Below are positions 23,577 through 31,894 of a stretch of DNA of 44,948 nt, piece by piece. Under the pieces are notes generated by a model that saw only the letters and a program-made list of their open reading frames with translations, searched no databases and was not told the DNA's origin. Position 1 is the stretch's first letter. Every line of letters starts with the position of its first letter. The stretch comes from an uncultured Anaerococcus sp. GTDB taxonomy: Bacteria > Bacillota > Clostridia > Tissierellales > Peptoniphilaceae. A program made the position numbers and the translations under genes. The DNA is taken from NCBI GenBank assembly GCA_943914475.1, contig CALUCE010000017.1:1-44948 (forward strand), given 5' to 3'.

Positions 23577-23586
23577 TTTATATAAA
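23558..23586 (-). promoter_or_regulatory. Candidate RpiR promoter embedded in the malA terminator
   Basis: TATAAT (23558-23563) lies in the terminator loop, with TTTATA 17 bp upstream (23581-23586). Transcription would begin in the 3' half of the stem, about 40-50 nt before the regulator start. The -35 match is weak; the -10 is perfect. Confidence 0.45.
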
Positions 23587-23588
23587 AT

Positions 23589-24914
23589 TTATTTCATTTC
23601 TGGCCAGTAGTCTTTGTTGGCTTCGATTAAGTCATCCAAGATAAGTTTGGCAACCTTGGCACTTGGAACTGTCTTTGATAGGGTTAGGGCTTGCCATAAT
23701 TTTTGGTAAGATCCTTCTATCCAAGCATCCACAGCTAGTTTTTCTACTGAAACTTGCTCTTCCATAAGACCTTTTTGGAATTGTGGAATTTTTCCTTGGC
23801 AGATTTTCTTGTAGCCACCCTTGCCAACTATACATGGGATTTCTACCATAGCTTCTGGGTCAAAGTTTGAAATAGCGCCATCGTTTGGAACTATTAGTAG
23901 GAAGACTTCCTTGGTGTTTTCAGCCAAGGCTATGGCTAAATCTACTATATATGAAGCGTGGGCATCTATTTCAAAGTCTATACCTTCAGCTGTTCCCCTG
24001 TCGGTAATTTCCTTGCAAAGTCCAAATACTTCCTTTTCTCTTCCTTCCTTAACCTCATCTACCCTGGTGTGGTTGATGTCTGTGTGTTCCATTACAAAGT
24101 CTGGGTAGAGGTAGTATTTTAAGTATGTGTTTGGAATTGTTTCTGGATCAAGGGCATAAACATCCTTGGCCTTGGTGAAGGTTTCTATCCAAGATTCGTC
24201 CAAGTGTTGGGCAGTTCCTATACCATCAGCAAAACCTGTTTTTGAAACGTGTTTTTTAATTTCTGGCATAAGATCATTTCCGTCTTGGTCCTTGATGCCT
24301 GTAAACCAACCAAAGTGGTTAAGTCCATAGTAAGAAATATCTAGTTCTTTCCAGTGTTTTTTGCCAACCATATCAGCCATCTTATACATTAGGTCGATTG
24401 GCATATCGCAAATATTGATAATCTTTGAGTTTGGTCTTAGTCTTCTGGTTGCTTCTGCAACGATAGCTGCTGGGTTAGAGTAGTTTAGCATCCAAGCATC
24501 TGGAGAATATTTTTCCATATAGTCAAGGATTTCAAGAACCCCACCTATAGATCTTAAGCCGTAGGCTATTCCACCTGGTCCACAAGTTTCTTGACCTATA
24601 ACTCCATGTTTTGGTGGAATTTTCTCATCCATAGATCTCATTTCATATTTACCAACTCTGATTTGAGCCATAACAAAGTCTACATCAGTGAAGGCTGTTT
24701 CTGGATCTGTTGTGTGAACAAATTCGATATCAGGATGTCTTTCTTTCATAAAGATATCGAAGGCATTTCCTACTATATCTTGTCTGTCCTTGTCGTTGTC
24801 ATAAAGCTTGATAGCTCTGATTGGAAACCTGTCTAAGTTATCCATCAACATTAAAATCATTCCTGGTGTAAATGTTGAACCACCACCTGCAATAGCAATA
24901 GCATATTTTTTCAT
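23589..24914 (-). CDS. malA: 6-phospho-alpha-glucosidase (GH4)
   Basis: A 441-residue NAD- and metal-dependent family 4 hydrolase that splits maltose 6-phosphate and related phosphorylated alpha-glucosides. The NAD loop A-G-G-G-S-T-F-T-P-G is at 9-18. Metal ligands are Cys169 in I-C-D-M-P and His200 in G-L-N-H-F-G-W. C-D-M-P is characteristic of the alpha-specific GlvA/MalA branch. Long stretches match what I remember of Bacillus MalA, such as M-E-K-Y-S-P-D-A-W-M-L-N-Y-S-N-P. AAAGGAGAG precedes the ATG. It follows malP by 59 bp and shares its promoter. Confidence 0.94.
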   Translation of the reverse strand: MKKYAIAIAGGGSTFTPGMILMLMDNLDRFPIRAIKLYDNDKDRQDIVGNAFDIFMKERHPDIEFVHTTDPETAFTDVDFVMAQIRVGKYEMRSMDEKIPPKHGVIGQETCGPGGIAYGLRSIGGVLEILDYMEKYSPDAWMLNYSNPAAIVAEATRRLRPNSKIINICDMPIDLMYKMADMVGKKHWKELDISYYGLNHFGWFTGIKDQDGNDLMPEIKKHVSKTGFADGIGTAQHLDESWIETFTKAKDVYALDPETIPNTYLKYYLYPDFVMEHTDINHTRVDEVKEGREKEVFGLCKEITDRGTAEGIDFEIDAHASYIVDLAIALAENTKEVFLLIVPNDGAISNFDPEAMVEIPCIVGKGGYKKICQGKIPQFQKGLMEEQVSVEKLAVDAWIEGSYQKLWQALTLSKTVPSAKVAKLILDDLIEANKDYWPEMK

Positions 24915-24973
24915 TTTTTCTCTCCTTTATATTTTAATTTTACTTATTCCTTAACTTATTTTTCTTAACAAAC

Positions 24974-26575
24974 TTATTCGTTTTCTAAAATATTTCCAAA
25001 TTCATCTGCCACATATTGGATATTGGTACCAACTATAACGTGGACAGAATTTCCATTTCTACTAGTTCCATAAGTTCCTATTGACTTAAAGTATTCATTA
25101 TCCATTATCTTTTCAGGATCATTTACATTAACCCTAAGTCTGGTTACACAGTTGGTAAAGTCTTTGATATTTTCACTGCCACCAAGTCCTGCAAGGATTT
25201 CCTTGGCCATGATGTAAAATTCATCTTCGCTGGATTCTGCCTTGCCTTGAGCAACAGCCTTACCGTCCTTGTTTTTCTTCTCCCTATATTCAGCCTTAGA
25301 ATATAGCTTAACATCTGACTTAACTTCCCTACCTGGTGTTTTTAAATCAAGCTTTGTAATTAGGAAGGTAAAGACTACATACCAAACTCCTATGGCAACT
25401 ATTCCAACTATCAGCATCTTCACATAAGCCGGCCAGTGATTAGCCATAAGAGGTATCCAGTTTAAGGATGCCATCTCTATAGCTCCTCCGGAGAATACTC
25501 CAACCACTCCCAAGAAATACATTATAGTTGACAGACAAGCTGCAAGTATAGCATGAACTACAAACAAGATAGGTGCTATAAACAAGAAAGTATATTCTAT
25601 AGGTTCGGTAACCCCGCACATAACTGCAGAGATTGTAATAGGAATCAATAAACCTGCAACCTTCTTTTTATTTTCTGGTTTTGCTGTCTTGTAAAAGGCA
25701 AGAGCAATACCAACACAACCAAATATCTTTGACCAACCTGTAGCAGTAAAGGCTGCAAATGGAGCAAGCTCTATTAGAGGTTTGCTAGAAGCTGCAAGTT
25801 CTGGAAGCATATTTGCCCAAGCAGAGTAGATACCACCAGATACCAAAACTGAATCATAATAAATTGGTGCATACAATAAGTGGTGGAGACCAAATGGTAT
25901 CAACAATCTTTCTAGCAAGATAAATACCCAAACCCCAAGTCCACCAGTTGTGGTGATAAAGCCTTGGAAGGATGATATACCCATTTGAACCTTTGGCCAG
26001 ATAAAGCAAGCAAGAACAGCAACTGGGATCATCACTATAAAGCCAAGACCCACAACAAAGGCTGAACCCCTAAAGACTCCTAGCCATTCAGGAAGTCTAG
26101 TATCAAAGTATTTGTTATGTAAATATATAGCCAAGCCCGAAATTAGTAGAGCTCCCATCATACCCATATCTAAGGTTTTGATATTGGCAATGGTAGCAAG
26201 TCCACTTTCTGCACCAGCTTCAAGGCTGTAATCTACACCAAAAGTGCTACCCCAAGTTCCAAGTATAGAAGCTACGTAATAGTTGAAAATCAAATATATT
26301 ACCAAACTTTCCATACAAGCTCTAGCATTTTGCTTATTAGCAAGTCCTATTGGCAAGGATACTGCGAATAATAATGGCAATTGGTTAAATACTGTCCAAC
26401 CACCAGAAAGGATCATATCCCAGAAGCCTCTCCAAAAAGTTCCTTCGGCAGCCATAGCTCCCATTATTTGTTCAGTGGTAAATAAAGTTCCAAATCCGAT
26501 TAGTACTGCTGAAACAGCAAAGAGCATAACCGGTGTGAACATTGCACCACCAAACTTTTGAATTTTTTCCATCAT
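24974..26575 (-). CDS. malP: PTS alpha-glucoside transporter EIICB
   Basis: A 533-residue membrane permease that imports and phosphorylates maltose-type sugars. The EIIC part (to about residue 430) has about ten hydrophobic segments and the loop V-T-E-P-I-E-Y-T-F-L-F, typical of the glucose-glucoside class. The EIIB domain follows, with phospho-acceptor Cys476 in F-T-N-C-V-T-R-L-R. There is no EIIA domain; the separate EIIA gene lies divergently 355 bp away. An ATG-ATG start has AAAGGAG in front. Substrate is inferred from the MalP/GlvC resemblance and the adjacent malA. Confidence 0.93.
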   Translation of the reverse strand: MMEKIQKFGGAMFTPVMLFAVSAVLIGFGTLFTTEQIMGAMAAEGTFWRGFWDMILSGGWTVFNQLPLLFAVSLPIGLANKQNARACMESLVIYLIFNYYVASILGTWGSTFGVDYSLEAGAESGLATIANIKTLDMGMMGALLISGLAIYLHNKYFDTRLPEWLGVFRGSAFVVGLGFIVMIPVAVLACFIWPKVQMGISSFQGFITTTGGLGVWVFILLERLLIPFGLHHLLYAPIYYDSVLVSGGIYSAWANMLPELAASSKPLIELAPFAAFTATGWSKIFGCVGIALAFYKTAKPENKKKVAGLLIPITISAVMCGVTEPIEYTFLFIAPILFVVHAILAACLSTIMYFLGVVGVFSGGAIEMASLNWIPLMANHWPAYVKMLIVGIVAIGVWYVVFTFLITKLDLKTPGREVKSDVKLYSKAEYREKKNKDGKAVAQGKAESSEDEFYIMAKEILAGLGGSENIKDFTNCVTRLRVNVNDPEKIMDNEYFKSIGTYGTSRNGNSVHVIVGTNIQYVADEFGNILENE

Positions 26576-26623
26576 AATAAAACTCCTTTATCAAGTTTAG
26601 TGAAATCATTTCCTTATGGCTTT

Positions 26624-26652
26624 ATAATATATTAATATTTTTCCTAAGTCAA
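26624..26652 (-). promoter_or_regulatory. malP-malA promoter
   Basis: TTGACT (26647-26652) and TATTAT (26624-26629) are separated by 17 bp on the minus strand, about 50 bp upstream of the malP ATG. This is a strong match to the housekeeping consensus. Confidence 0.75.
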
Positions 26653-26704
26653 CAATCGGCTATATTTCGGTATTTGTAACGCTTTCTGAAAAAATTAGAA
26701 TCTC

Positions 26705-26718
26705 TGTGAATTTTCACA
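26705..26718. promoter_or_regulatory. Inverted repeat between malP and the EIIA gene
   Basis: TGTGAA-TT-TTCACA is a perfect 6-bp inverted repeat upstream of the malP -35. A weak catabolite-response-like stretch (TGTAACGCTTTCT) lies nearby at about 26677. Either could bind the RpiR pair or CcpA, which is conjecture. The rest of the 26576-26930 gap shows only the two promoters. Confidence 0.35.
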
Positions 26719-26829
26719 TCAGCCTTTTATGAAAACAATATTTTATTATTTTCCTACAAAAGATCTATGGTATTCTAAGCTTTAAGGAGCTTTTTAAAGT
26801 ATATTTAGATAAAAATTATTGTGATAAAT

Positions 26830-26859
26830 TTGACATAGCCTGCTTTTTTATAATACAAT
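26830..26859 (+). promoter_or_regulatory. Candidate promoter of the EIIA gene
   Basis: TTGACA at 26830-26835 is a perfect -35. The best-spaced -10 is TACAAT at 26854-26859 (18 bp); TATAAT at 26849 is a better hexamer but only 13 bp away. Confidence 0.45.
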
Positions 26860-26930
26860 CTAGCTAATTTCAGCCCTAAATACTTATCTTTGGGGCATGG
26901 AAAAAACAAAAAAATTTGAAAGGAATAATA

Positions 26931-27446
26931 ATGGCAAATATCTTTAGTAAATTAAAAAATTCATTTAAAAAAGACAAAGACCAAACAAGTAATAATCCCA
27001 CTAGCCTTTTTTCTTATGGCCAAGGACTGATAGCTGATATAGAAGAATCATCCGACCAAACCTTTGCGTCAAAAGTCTTGGGCGATGGTCTTGTTCTCTT
27101 TCCAGCAGACAATAAGATTTATGCTCCCCAAGCCTGTAAAATAGAGGCGGTCTTTCCTAGCAAACACGCCCTAAACCTAAGCTTGGCAAATGGCCTTAAG
27201 CTAATGATCCACTGTGGTATAGATACTGTAGAGCTTGATGGTCAAGGTTTTGAAGTCTTTGTAAAAGAAGGACAAGAAGTTAAAAAAGGTGACCTTCTTT
27301 TAAGCTTTGATGAAAAACTATTGGAAGAAAAAGGCTACAAAACAGAAACCATGCTGATCTTACTAGACTTGGAAGATGGAGTAGAAGTAAAAAAATACCT
27401 AGGCGAGAAAAAACCTGGGGATAGGATTATTAATATCAAAAATTAA
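26931..27446 (+). CDS. PTS EIIA component, glucose type (Crr-like)
   Basis: A 171-residue soluble phosphocarrier from the ATG at 26931, which has AAGGA six bases upstream; an upstream TTG frame is not needed. Residues 20-60 open with L-I-A-D-I-E-E and S-K-V-L-G-D-G, followed by V-L-F-P-A-D-N-K-I-Y-A-P. Active-site His94 lies in L-M-I-H-C-G-I-D-T-V-E-L, with His79 as the second histidine. It would pass phosphate to the EIIB domain of MalP, which lacks its own EIIA. It is transcribed away from malP and ends at a bidirectional terminator before the tRNA gene. Confidence 0.93.
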   Translation: MANIFSKLKNSFKKDKDQTSNNPTSLFSYGQGLIADIEESSDQTFASKVLGDGLVLFPADNKIYAPQACKIEAVFPSKHALNLSLANGLKLMIHCGIDTVELDGQGFEVFVKEGQEVKKGDLLLSFDEKLLEEKGYKTETMLILLDLEDGVEVKKYLGEKKPGDRIINIKN

Positions 27447-27454
27447 AACTAAGC

Positions 27455-27488
27455 ACAAAAAAAGAGCCCACTGAAGGCTCTTTATTTT
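27455..27488. terminator. Bidirectional terminator between the EIIA gene and tRNA-Leu
   Basis: AAAGAGCC (27461-27468) pairs with GGCTCTTT (27476-27483). A T-rich run follows on the plus strand and seven T on the minus strand, so it can end both the EIIA transcript and the tRNA transcript. Confidence 0.85.
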
Positions 27489-27577
27489 GGTGCGGAGTAG
27501 AAGACTTGAACTTCCACGACCTAAAAGCGGTCACAAGATCCTTAGTCTTGCGCGTCTGCCAATTCCGCCAACCCCGC
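27489..27577 (-). tRNA. tRNA-Leu, anticodon AAG
   Basis: The minus strand folds as a class II tRNA. The acceptor arms are GCGGGGT and ACTCCGC with one G-T pair. The anticodon arm is CAAGA-CTAAGGA-TCTTG, so with T33 the anticodon is AAG (reading CUU and, as inosine, CUC). A variable arm, a T arm with GTTCAAGTC and an encoded CCA end complete it. The length of 89 nt including CCA fits leucine tRNA. Confidence 0.93.
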
Positions 27578-27675
27578 ATATAACGACTCATATATAGTAC
27601 TTCATTTTTACCTTTCTGTCAAGAAAAAAAAGCTCTTGAAAGTTTTTTCCTTCCAAGGAGCTTATTTTCTATATT

Positions 27676-29025
27676 TTATTTTCCTTCTATCTTTTCCATA
27701 GCTTTTTTAAAGTGAATCCTAAAGAGGATTACCGTAAAGACTACTGCTGTAAAGTCTGCCACTGGTTCTGCTAGGTAGACTGCAAAGACCTTGTCTGCAA
27801 AAAAGTTTGGGAGAATGTAGATTAAAGGAATTAGCATGATAAATTTCCTAAATACTGCCACAAGGATTGATACCTTGGCTGAGCCTATGCCTACAAAGGT
27901 CATTTGGCAGCCTATTTGTATTCCCATAGCTATGATTCCTGCTCCGTATATTCTCAAGGCCCAGGATGTAAAGACGACCAAGTCTTGGTCTGGTGTAAAT
28001 ATCCTGGCAAAGACTTGTGGGAAAATCATTATCAAAAGCCAGATTATGGCTGTATAGGAAAATGAATTTTTCACCAAGACCTTGAAGGATTCTTTTACCC
28101 TGTCGGCTTTTCCTGCTCCAAAGTTGTAGGAAGTTATAGGTTGGGCGCCTTGGCCCATGCCTTGGAGAGGAAGAAGGGCAAACATCATTACCGATGTTAA
28201 AATTGTCATGGCTCCTACGGCTATATCTCCCCCCCATATTTTAAAAGAGAAGCGTTAAATACTACTCCCAAGATTGATTCTGATGCTTGCATGATAAAGG
28301 TTGCAAGTCCTAGAAGTATGGAGGGAAATACAAATTCTTTAAAGGAAACGAACAAGTTTTCCTTTTTTAGCTTGATAAAGGCCTTCTCTCCTGTTAGGTA
28401 TTTTAAAACCCAGATGCATGAAATTGCTTGGGAAGTGATAGTCGCAAGGGCTGCTCCCCTTACTCCCATGTCTAGAGCAAAGATAAAGATTGGGTCAAGG
28501 ATGATGTTAATGATACCCCCTATAAGGACGTTTTGGCATCTCCTTGGGCTGTGATGAAGGCATTCAAGGATAGGGTTACTTCCACAAATATGGTTCCCAA
28601 GGCATAAATCCTCAAATAGGCTAGGGCATAGTCTATAGTATTTTCACTTGCTCCAAAGGATAGGAGGAAGCCTTCTCCAAATATCAAAAGTACTATGGTA
28701 AGAACTATAGATATGACTACTTGCATGGTCAAGGACCCACCCAGGATTTTTTCACTGGAGTCTAGATCTCCCTTGCCCAAAAATATAGAAGCCCTGGGTG
28801 CTCCTCCTGTTGCTGCAAAGGCTGAAACCAGGATTATAATCGGCATACATACCCCAACTCCTGTAAGGGCCAAGGACCCAACTTCTGGTATATGGCCTAT
28901 ATAAATCCTATCTACAATATTGTAAAGCATGTTTATAAGCTGGGCTATGATAGCTGGTAGGGATAGTTTCCAGAAGAGTTTTTTACGTCTTCTTTTCCCA
29001 AATATTCCTTAGAATTTTCTTCCAT
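27676..29025 (-). pseudogene. MATE family efflux transporter, broken by three frameshifts
   Basis: Four consecutive minus-strand segments in shifting frames together spell one MATE transporter of about 450 residues. It starts M-E-E-N-S-K-E-Y-L-G-K at 29025 and breaks near 28981, where six A are found and seven are needed. It resumes as L-S-L-P-A-I-I-A-Q-L-I-N-M-L-Y-N-I-V-D-R-I-Y-I-G, breaks again near 28528 (one base missing after T-S-L), resumes as D-P-I-F-I-F-A-L-D-M-G-V-R-G, and breaks near 28230, where seven G are found and six are needed. The last part ends A-M-E-K-I-E-G-K at 27676. All the family landmarks survive, so decay is recent or the indels are sequence errors. The substrate is unknown. 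Confidence 0.85.
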
Positions 29026-29045
29026 AATTACCACTTTCTATACAA

Positions 29046-29079
29046 ATTAAAAAAAGCTCAAGGTAAGGCCCTCGAGCTT
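29046..29079 (-). terminator. Terminator of hppA
   Basis: On the minus strand AAGCTCGAGG pairs with CCTTGAGCTT (one mismatch), followed by seven T. It starts about 10 bp after the stop codon. Confidence 0.85.
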
Positions 29080-29088
29080 ATTTTTATC

Positions 29089-31047
29089 TTAGATGAACAA
29101 ACCAGCACATACAACAGAAACAACTGTCATAAGTTTGATTAAGATGTTTAGGGATGGTCCTGAGGTATCCTTGAATGGGTCACCTACAGTATCTCCAACA
29201 ACTGCTGCCTTGTGAGACTCTGATCCTTTTCCACCTTCGTGGCCTGATTCGATGTATTTCTTAGCATTGTCCCAAGCACCACCAGCGTTTGACATAAAGA
29301 TTGCCATTAGTACACCAGTTACAAGTGCCCCAGCTAAAAGTCCACCAAGCATTTCAGGTCCAAAGATAACTCCTACTGCTATTGGTACTATAATAGCTAA
29401 TAGTCCTGGAACTACCATTTCCTTAAGGGAAGCTTTGGTAGAAATGTCTATACAAGAAGCATAGTCAGGTTCTGAAGTTCCTTCTAGGATACCTGGGTTT
29501 GACTTAAATTGTCTTCTTACTTCTTCGATCATTTCTGTAGCTGCCTTACCAACAGATTCCATAGTTAAAGCTGAGAATAGGAAAGTTAACATACCACCTA
29601 CAAATAGTCCAGCTACTACCTTAGAATCTAGGATAGAAATAGCGTCAAGTTTTATAGTATCAGCATAGGTTACAAAGAGTGAAAGTGCTGTAAGTGCAGC
29701 AGATCCAATTGCAAATCCTTTACCGATAGCTGCTGTAGTGTTACCTACAGAGTCAAGTTCGTCTGTAATATCTCTTACGCCTTCTGGAAGTCCACTCATT
29801 TCAGCAATACCACCAGCATTGTCTGTGATTGGTCCGTAAGCGTCTACTGTTACTGTTGTTCCTGTGATAGATAGCATACCAACAGCTGATAGAGCTATAC
29901 CATACATACCCATAACCTTGAAAGCAATAAGGATTGCTATAGAGATAAAGATCATTGGGAATACTGTTGAAAGCATACCTGTTGAAAGACCAGCTATGAT
30001 GTTTGTAGCTGCTCCAGTGTTTGATTCTTTGGCTATGTTTTTAACGTGTTTGTAGTTATCTGAAGTATAGATTTCAGAGAAGAAACCAATCAAGATACCT
30101 ACTATGATACCTACTATGATAGAAATTGCTGCTGCAAATCCTTTGAAGTATACATAAGATAAGATTAAAGCTGCTATTACAACAATGGCACCTGATAGGT
30201 AGATTGTGTTCATAAGAGCTTTTTGTGGTTTCTTGTGTTCCTTGCCTAGGAAAGTAAAGGCTGATGCTATTGACGCTAAAATACCGATAGCTGAAAGCAT
30301 AAGTGGGAACATGATTCCTGCTGTTTCGTGTAGTACAGAACCTAATACCATAGAAGAGATTATAGCTCCACAGTAAGATTCAAATAAGTCAGCACCCATA
30401 CCAGCAACGTCTCCTACGTTATCACCAACGTTATCAGCTATAGTAGCTGGGTTTCTTGGGTCATCTTCTGGTATACCTGCTTCTACCTTACCTACAAGGT
30501 CAGCTCCAACGTCTGCAGCCTTGGTGTAGATACCACCACCAACTCTGGCAAATAAAGCTACTGAAGAAGCTCCAAATGAATAACCCATTACATAAGTTGG
30601 ATCTTTAAAGATTAGGTAAGTAATACCAATTCCTAAAAATCCAAAACCTGTAACAGCCATACCCATTACAGAACCACCTGAGAAAGCAACCTTAAGAGCA
30701 GAACTCATACCCTTTTCGTTGGCTTGGTTGGCACATCTTGAGTTTGATGCTGTAGAAACTCTCATTCCTATATAACCTGCGGTCATAGAGAAAAGAGATC
30801 CGATAAGATAAGATACCATGGTTGGTACATTGATGAAGATAGCCATAAGTACTGCAACGACAGCAACGAAAATAGCAATGTTGGTGTATTCACGTTTGAT
30901 AAATGTCATTGAACCAAGTCTTATATGTCCGGCTATGGTCTTCATATTATCATTACCTTCAGATAAAGGCATGATATTATGGTTTATTTGGTAAACCATA
31001 AATATAATAGCAATAATAGATACTATTATAGGTAAAATTTGTGACAT
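29089..31047 (-). CDS. hppA: Membrane-bound, K+-dependent ion-pumping pyrophosphatase
   Basis: A 652-residue polytopic membrane protein that couples pyrophosphate hydrolysis to pumping of H+ or Na+. The catalytic loop G-G-G-I-Y-T-K-A-A-D-V-G-A-D-L (170-184) and the Asp-rich D-D-P-R-N-P-A-T-I-A-D-N-V-G-D-N-V-G-D (195-213) are diagnostic. In G-N-T-T-A-A-I-G-K-G (435-444), Ala at the position that is Lys in K+-independent enzymes marks the K+-dependent branch. Whether it exports H+, Na+ or both cannot be told by eye. GGAGG precedes the ATG. It is a single gene with its own terminator and a long leader. Confidence 0.96.
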   Translation of the reverse strand: MSQILPIIVSIIAIIFMVYQINHNIMPLSEGNDNMKTIAGHIRLGSMTFIKREYTNIAIFVAVVAVLMAIFINVPTMVSYLIGSLFSMTAGYIGMRVSTASNSRCANQANEKGMSSALKVAFSGGSVMGMAVTGFGFLGIGITYLIFKDPTYVMGYSFGASSVALFARVGGGIYTKAADVGADLVGKVEAGIPEDDPRNPATIADNVGDNVGDVAGMGADLFESYCGAIISSMVLGSVLHETAGIMFPLMLSAIGILASIASAFTFLGKEHKKPQKALMNTIYLSGAIVVIAALILSYVYFKGFAAAISIIVGIIVGILIGFFSEIYTSDNYKHVKNIAKESNTGAATNIIAGLSTGMLSTVFPMIFISIAILIAFKVMGMYGIALSAVGMLSITGTTVTVDAYGPITDNAGGIAEMSGLPEGVRDITDELDSVGNTTAAIGKGFAIGSAALTALSLFVTYADTIKLDAISILDSKVVAGLFVGGMLTFLFSALTMESVGKAATEMIEEVRRQFKSNPGILEGTSEPDYASCIDISTKASLKEMVVPGLLAIIVPIAVGVIFGPEMLGGLLAGALVTGVLMAIFMSNAGGAWDNAKKYIESGHEGGKGSESHKAAVVGDTVGDPFKDTSGPSLNILIKLMTVVSVVCAGLFI

Positions 31048-31078
31048 ATTTTTTTAGTCCTCCTTCTTTTTAGATAAC

Positions 31079-31160
31079 AGGTAAAGTCCGGCCCTAATCA
31101 TAAGAAAAAATCATCTTTTCCTAAATGCCTAATAAGTGCTTTTTTTAACCAAGCTTTACC
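31079..31160 (-). promoter_or_regulatory. Possible structured leader of hppA
   Basis: On the minus strand GGTAAAG (near 31160) and CTTTACC (near 31080) are complementary and would close a loop of about 65 nt just upstream of the hppA ribosome site. A TATAAT box lies further upstream near 31190. No known riboswitch motif was recognised. Confidence 0.3.
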
Positions 31161-31277
31161 AGAAATCTTTTTATTATTATAAATACTTATTATATCATTA
31201 AATCATAAAGATTACAGTACATAAGTATGTATAAACAGGTAAAAGGGCAAGTTTTTTAGACAAAACTTGCTTCCTAT

Positions 31278-31319
31278 CAAAATAAAGGGGAACCTGTAAA
31301 GACAAGTCCTCCCTTATTT
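31278..31319 (-). terminator. Terminator of ridA
   Basis: AATAAGGG pairs with CCCTTTATT (one bulge) across a partly paired interior, followed by TTTATTTTG on the minus strand. It lies 10 bp after the stop. A further small hairpin, GCAAGTTTT/AAAACTTGC, is at 31247-31270. Confidence 0.6.
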
Positions 31320-31328
31320 TTTGGGATT

Positions 31329-31700
31329 TTATAATTCTGCTATTGCTTCAATTTCTATAACAGCGTCTTTTGGAAGTTTTACTTCTACACAGCTTCTAGC
31401 TGGTTTGTGATCTCCAAAGAATTCAGCATAAACTTCGTTTACCTTGCCAAAGTTTCCCATATCAGAAACAAAAACGTTAACCTTAACAACCTTGTCGATT
31501 GAAGATCCTGCTTCTTCTAGGATAGCCTTAACATTGTTTAAGCTTTGAAGTGTAGCCTTTTCGATGTCTGTTACTAGTTCACCAGTTTCTGGGATTAGTG
31601 GAATTTGTCCAGAAGTGAAAACAAGATTATTGTTTGTGATAGCTCCTTGGATATAAGGACCTACTGCTGCTGGTGCTTTTTTTGTGCTAATTTCTTTCAT
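31329..31700 (-). CDS. ridA: RidA family enamine/imine deaminase
   Basis: A 123-residue trimeric enzyme that hydrolyses reactive 2-aminoacrylate and related imines to ketoacids and ammonia. The family signatures are F-T-S-G-Q-I-P-L near 28-35 and the active-site Arg102 in K-P-A-R-S-C-V-E-V, with Glu117 near the end. AGGAGG lies upstream of the ATG. It follows the PLP-dependent D-cysteine desulfhydrase family gene by about 195 bp on the same strand. Since PLP beta-eliminases release 2-aminoacrylate, the context fits a detoxifying partner. Confidence 0.93.
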   Translation of the reverse strand: MKEISTKKAPAAVGPYIQGAITNNNLVFTSGQIPLIPETGELVTDIEKATLQSLNNVKAILEEAGSSIDKVVKVNVFVSDMGNFGKVNEVYAEFFGDHKPARSCVEVKLPKDAVIEIEAIAEL

Positions 31701-31724
31701 AAAATCCTCCTAATTTTTAATGCG

Positions 31725-31842
31725 CATAAGCGCTTTCTCTAACATATCTAATTGTACCTTAAAATCTCTTGATGGTAAAGAGATAATAATCCTCAAAGAC
31801 TTTGATGAAAAAAATTAAAGTCTTCGAAAAACAAGAGATTTT
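31725..31842 (-). promoter_or_regulatory. ridA upstream region: promoter, nested inverted repeats, cre-like site
   Basis: On the minus strand TTTACC and TACAAT lie 17 bp apart about 70 bp upstream of ridA. They overlap an 11-bp inverted repeat (AAAATCTCTTG at 31761-31771 with CAAGAGATTTT at 31832-31842) that encloses a smaller hairpin (AAGACTTT/AAAGTCTT, 31796-31824). Downstream, AGAAAGCGCTTATG (31725-31738) resembles a catabolite response element. Confidence 0.4.
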
Positions 31843-31894
31843 ACACAAAAACTATTTATCTAGTTTAATTAAGCTATCAAGAAAATATTTTATC

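Noticed and set aside
23632..23835. Second minus-strand frame within malA
   Set aside because: An alternative-frame shadow of the well-supported malA reading frame.
27848..28237. Minus-strand 129-codon frame overlapping the MATE gene
   Set aside because: It is an out-of-frame product of the MATE sequence; the residues do not fit any transporter, whereas the neighbouring frame does.
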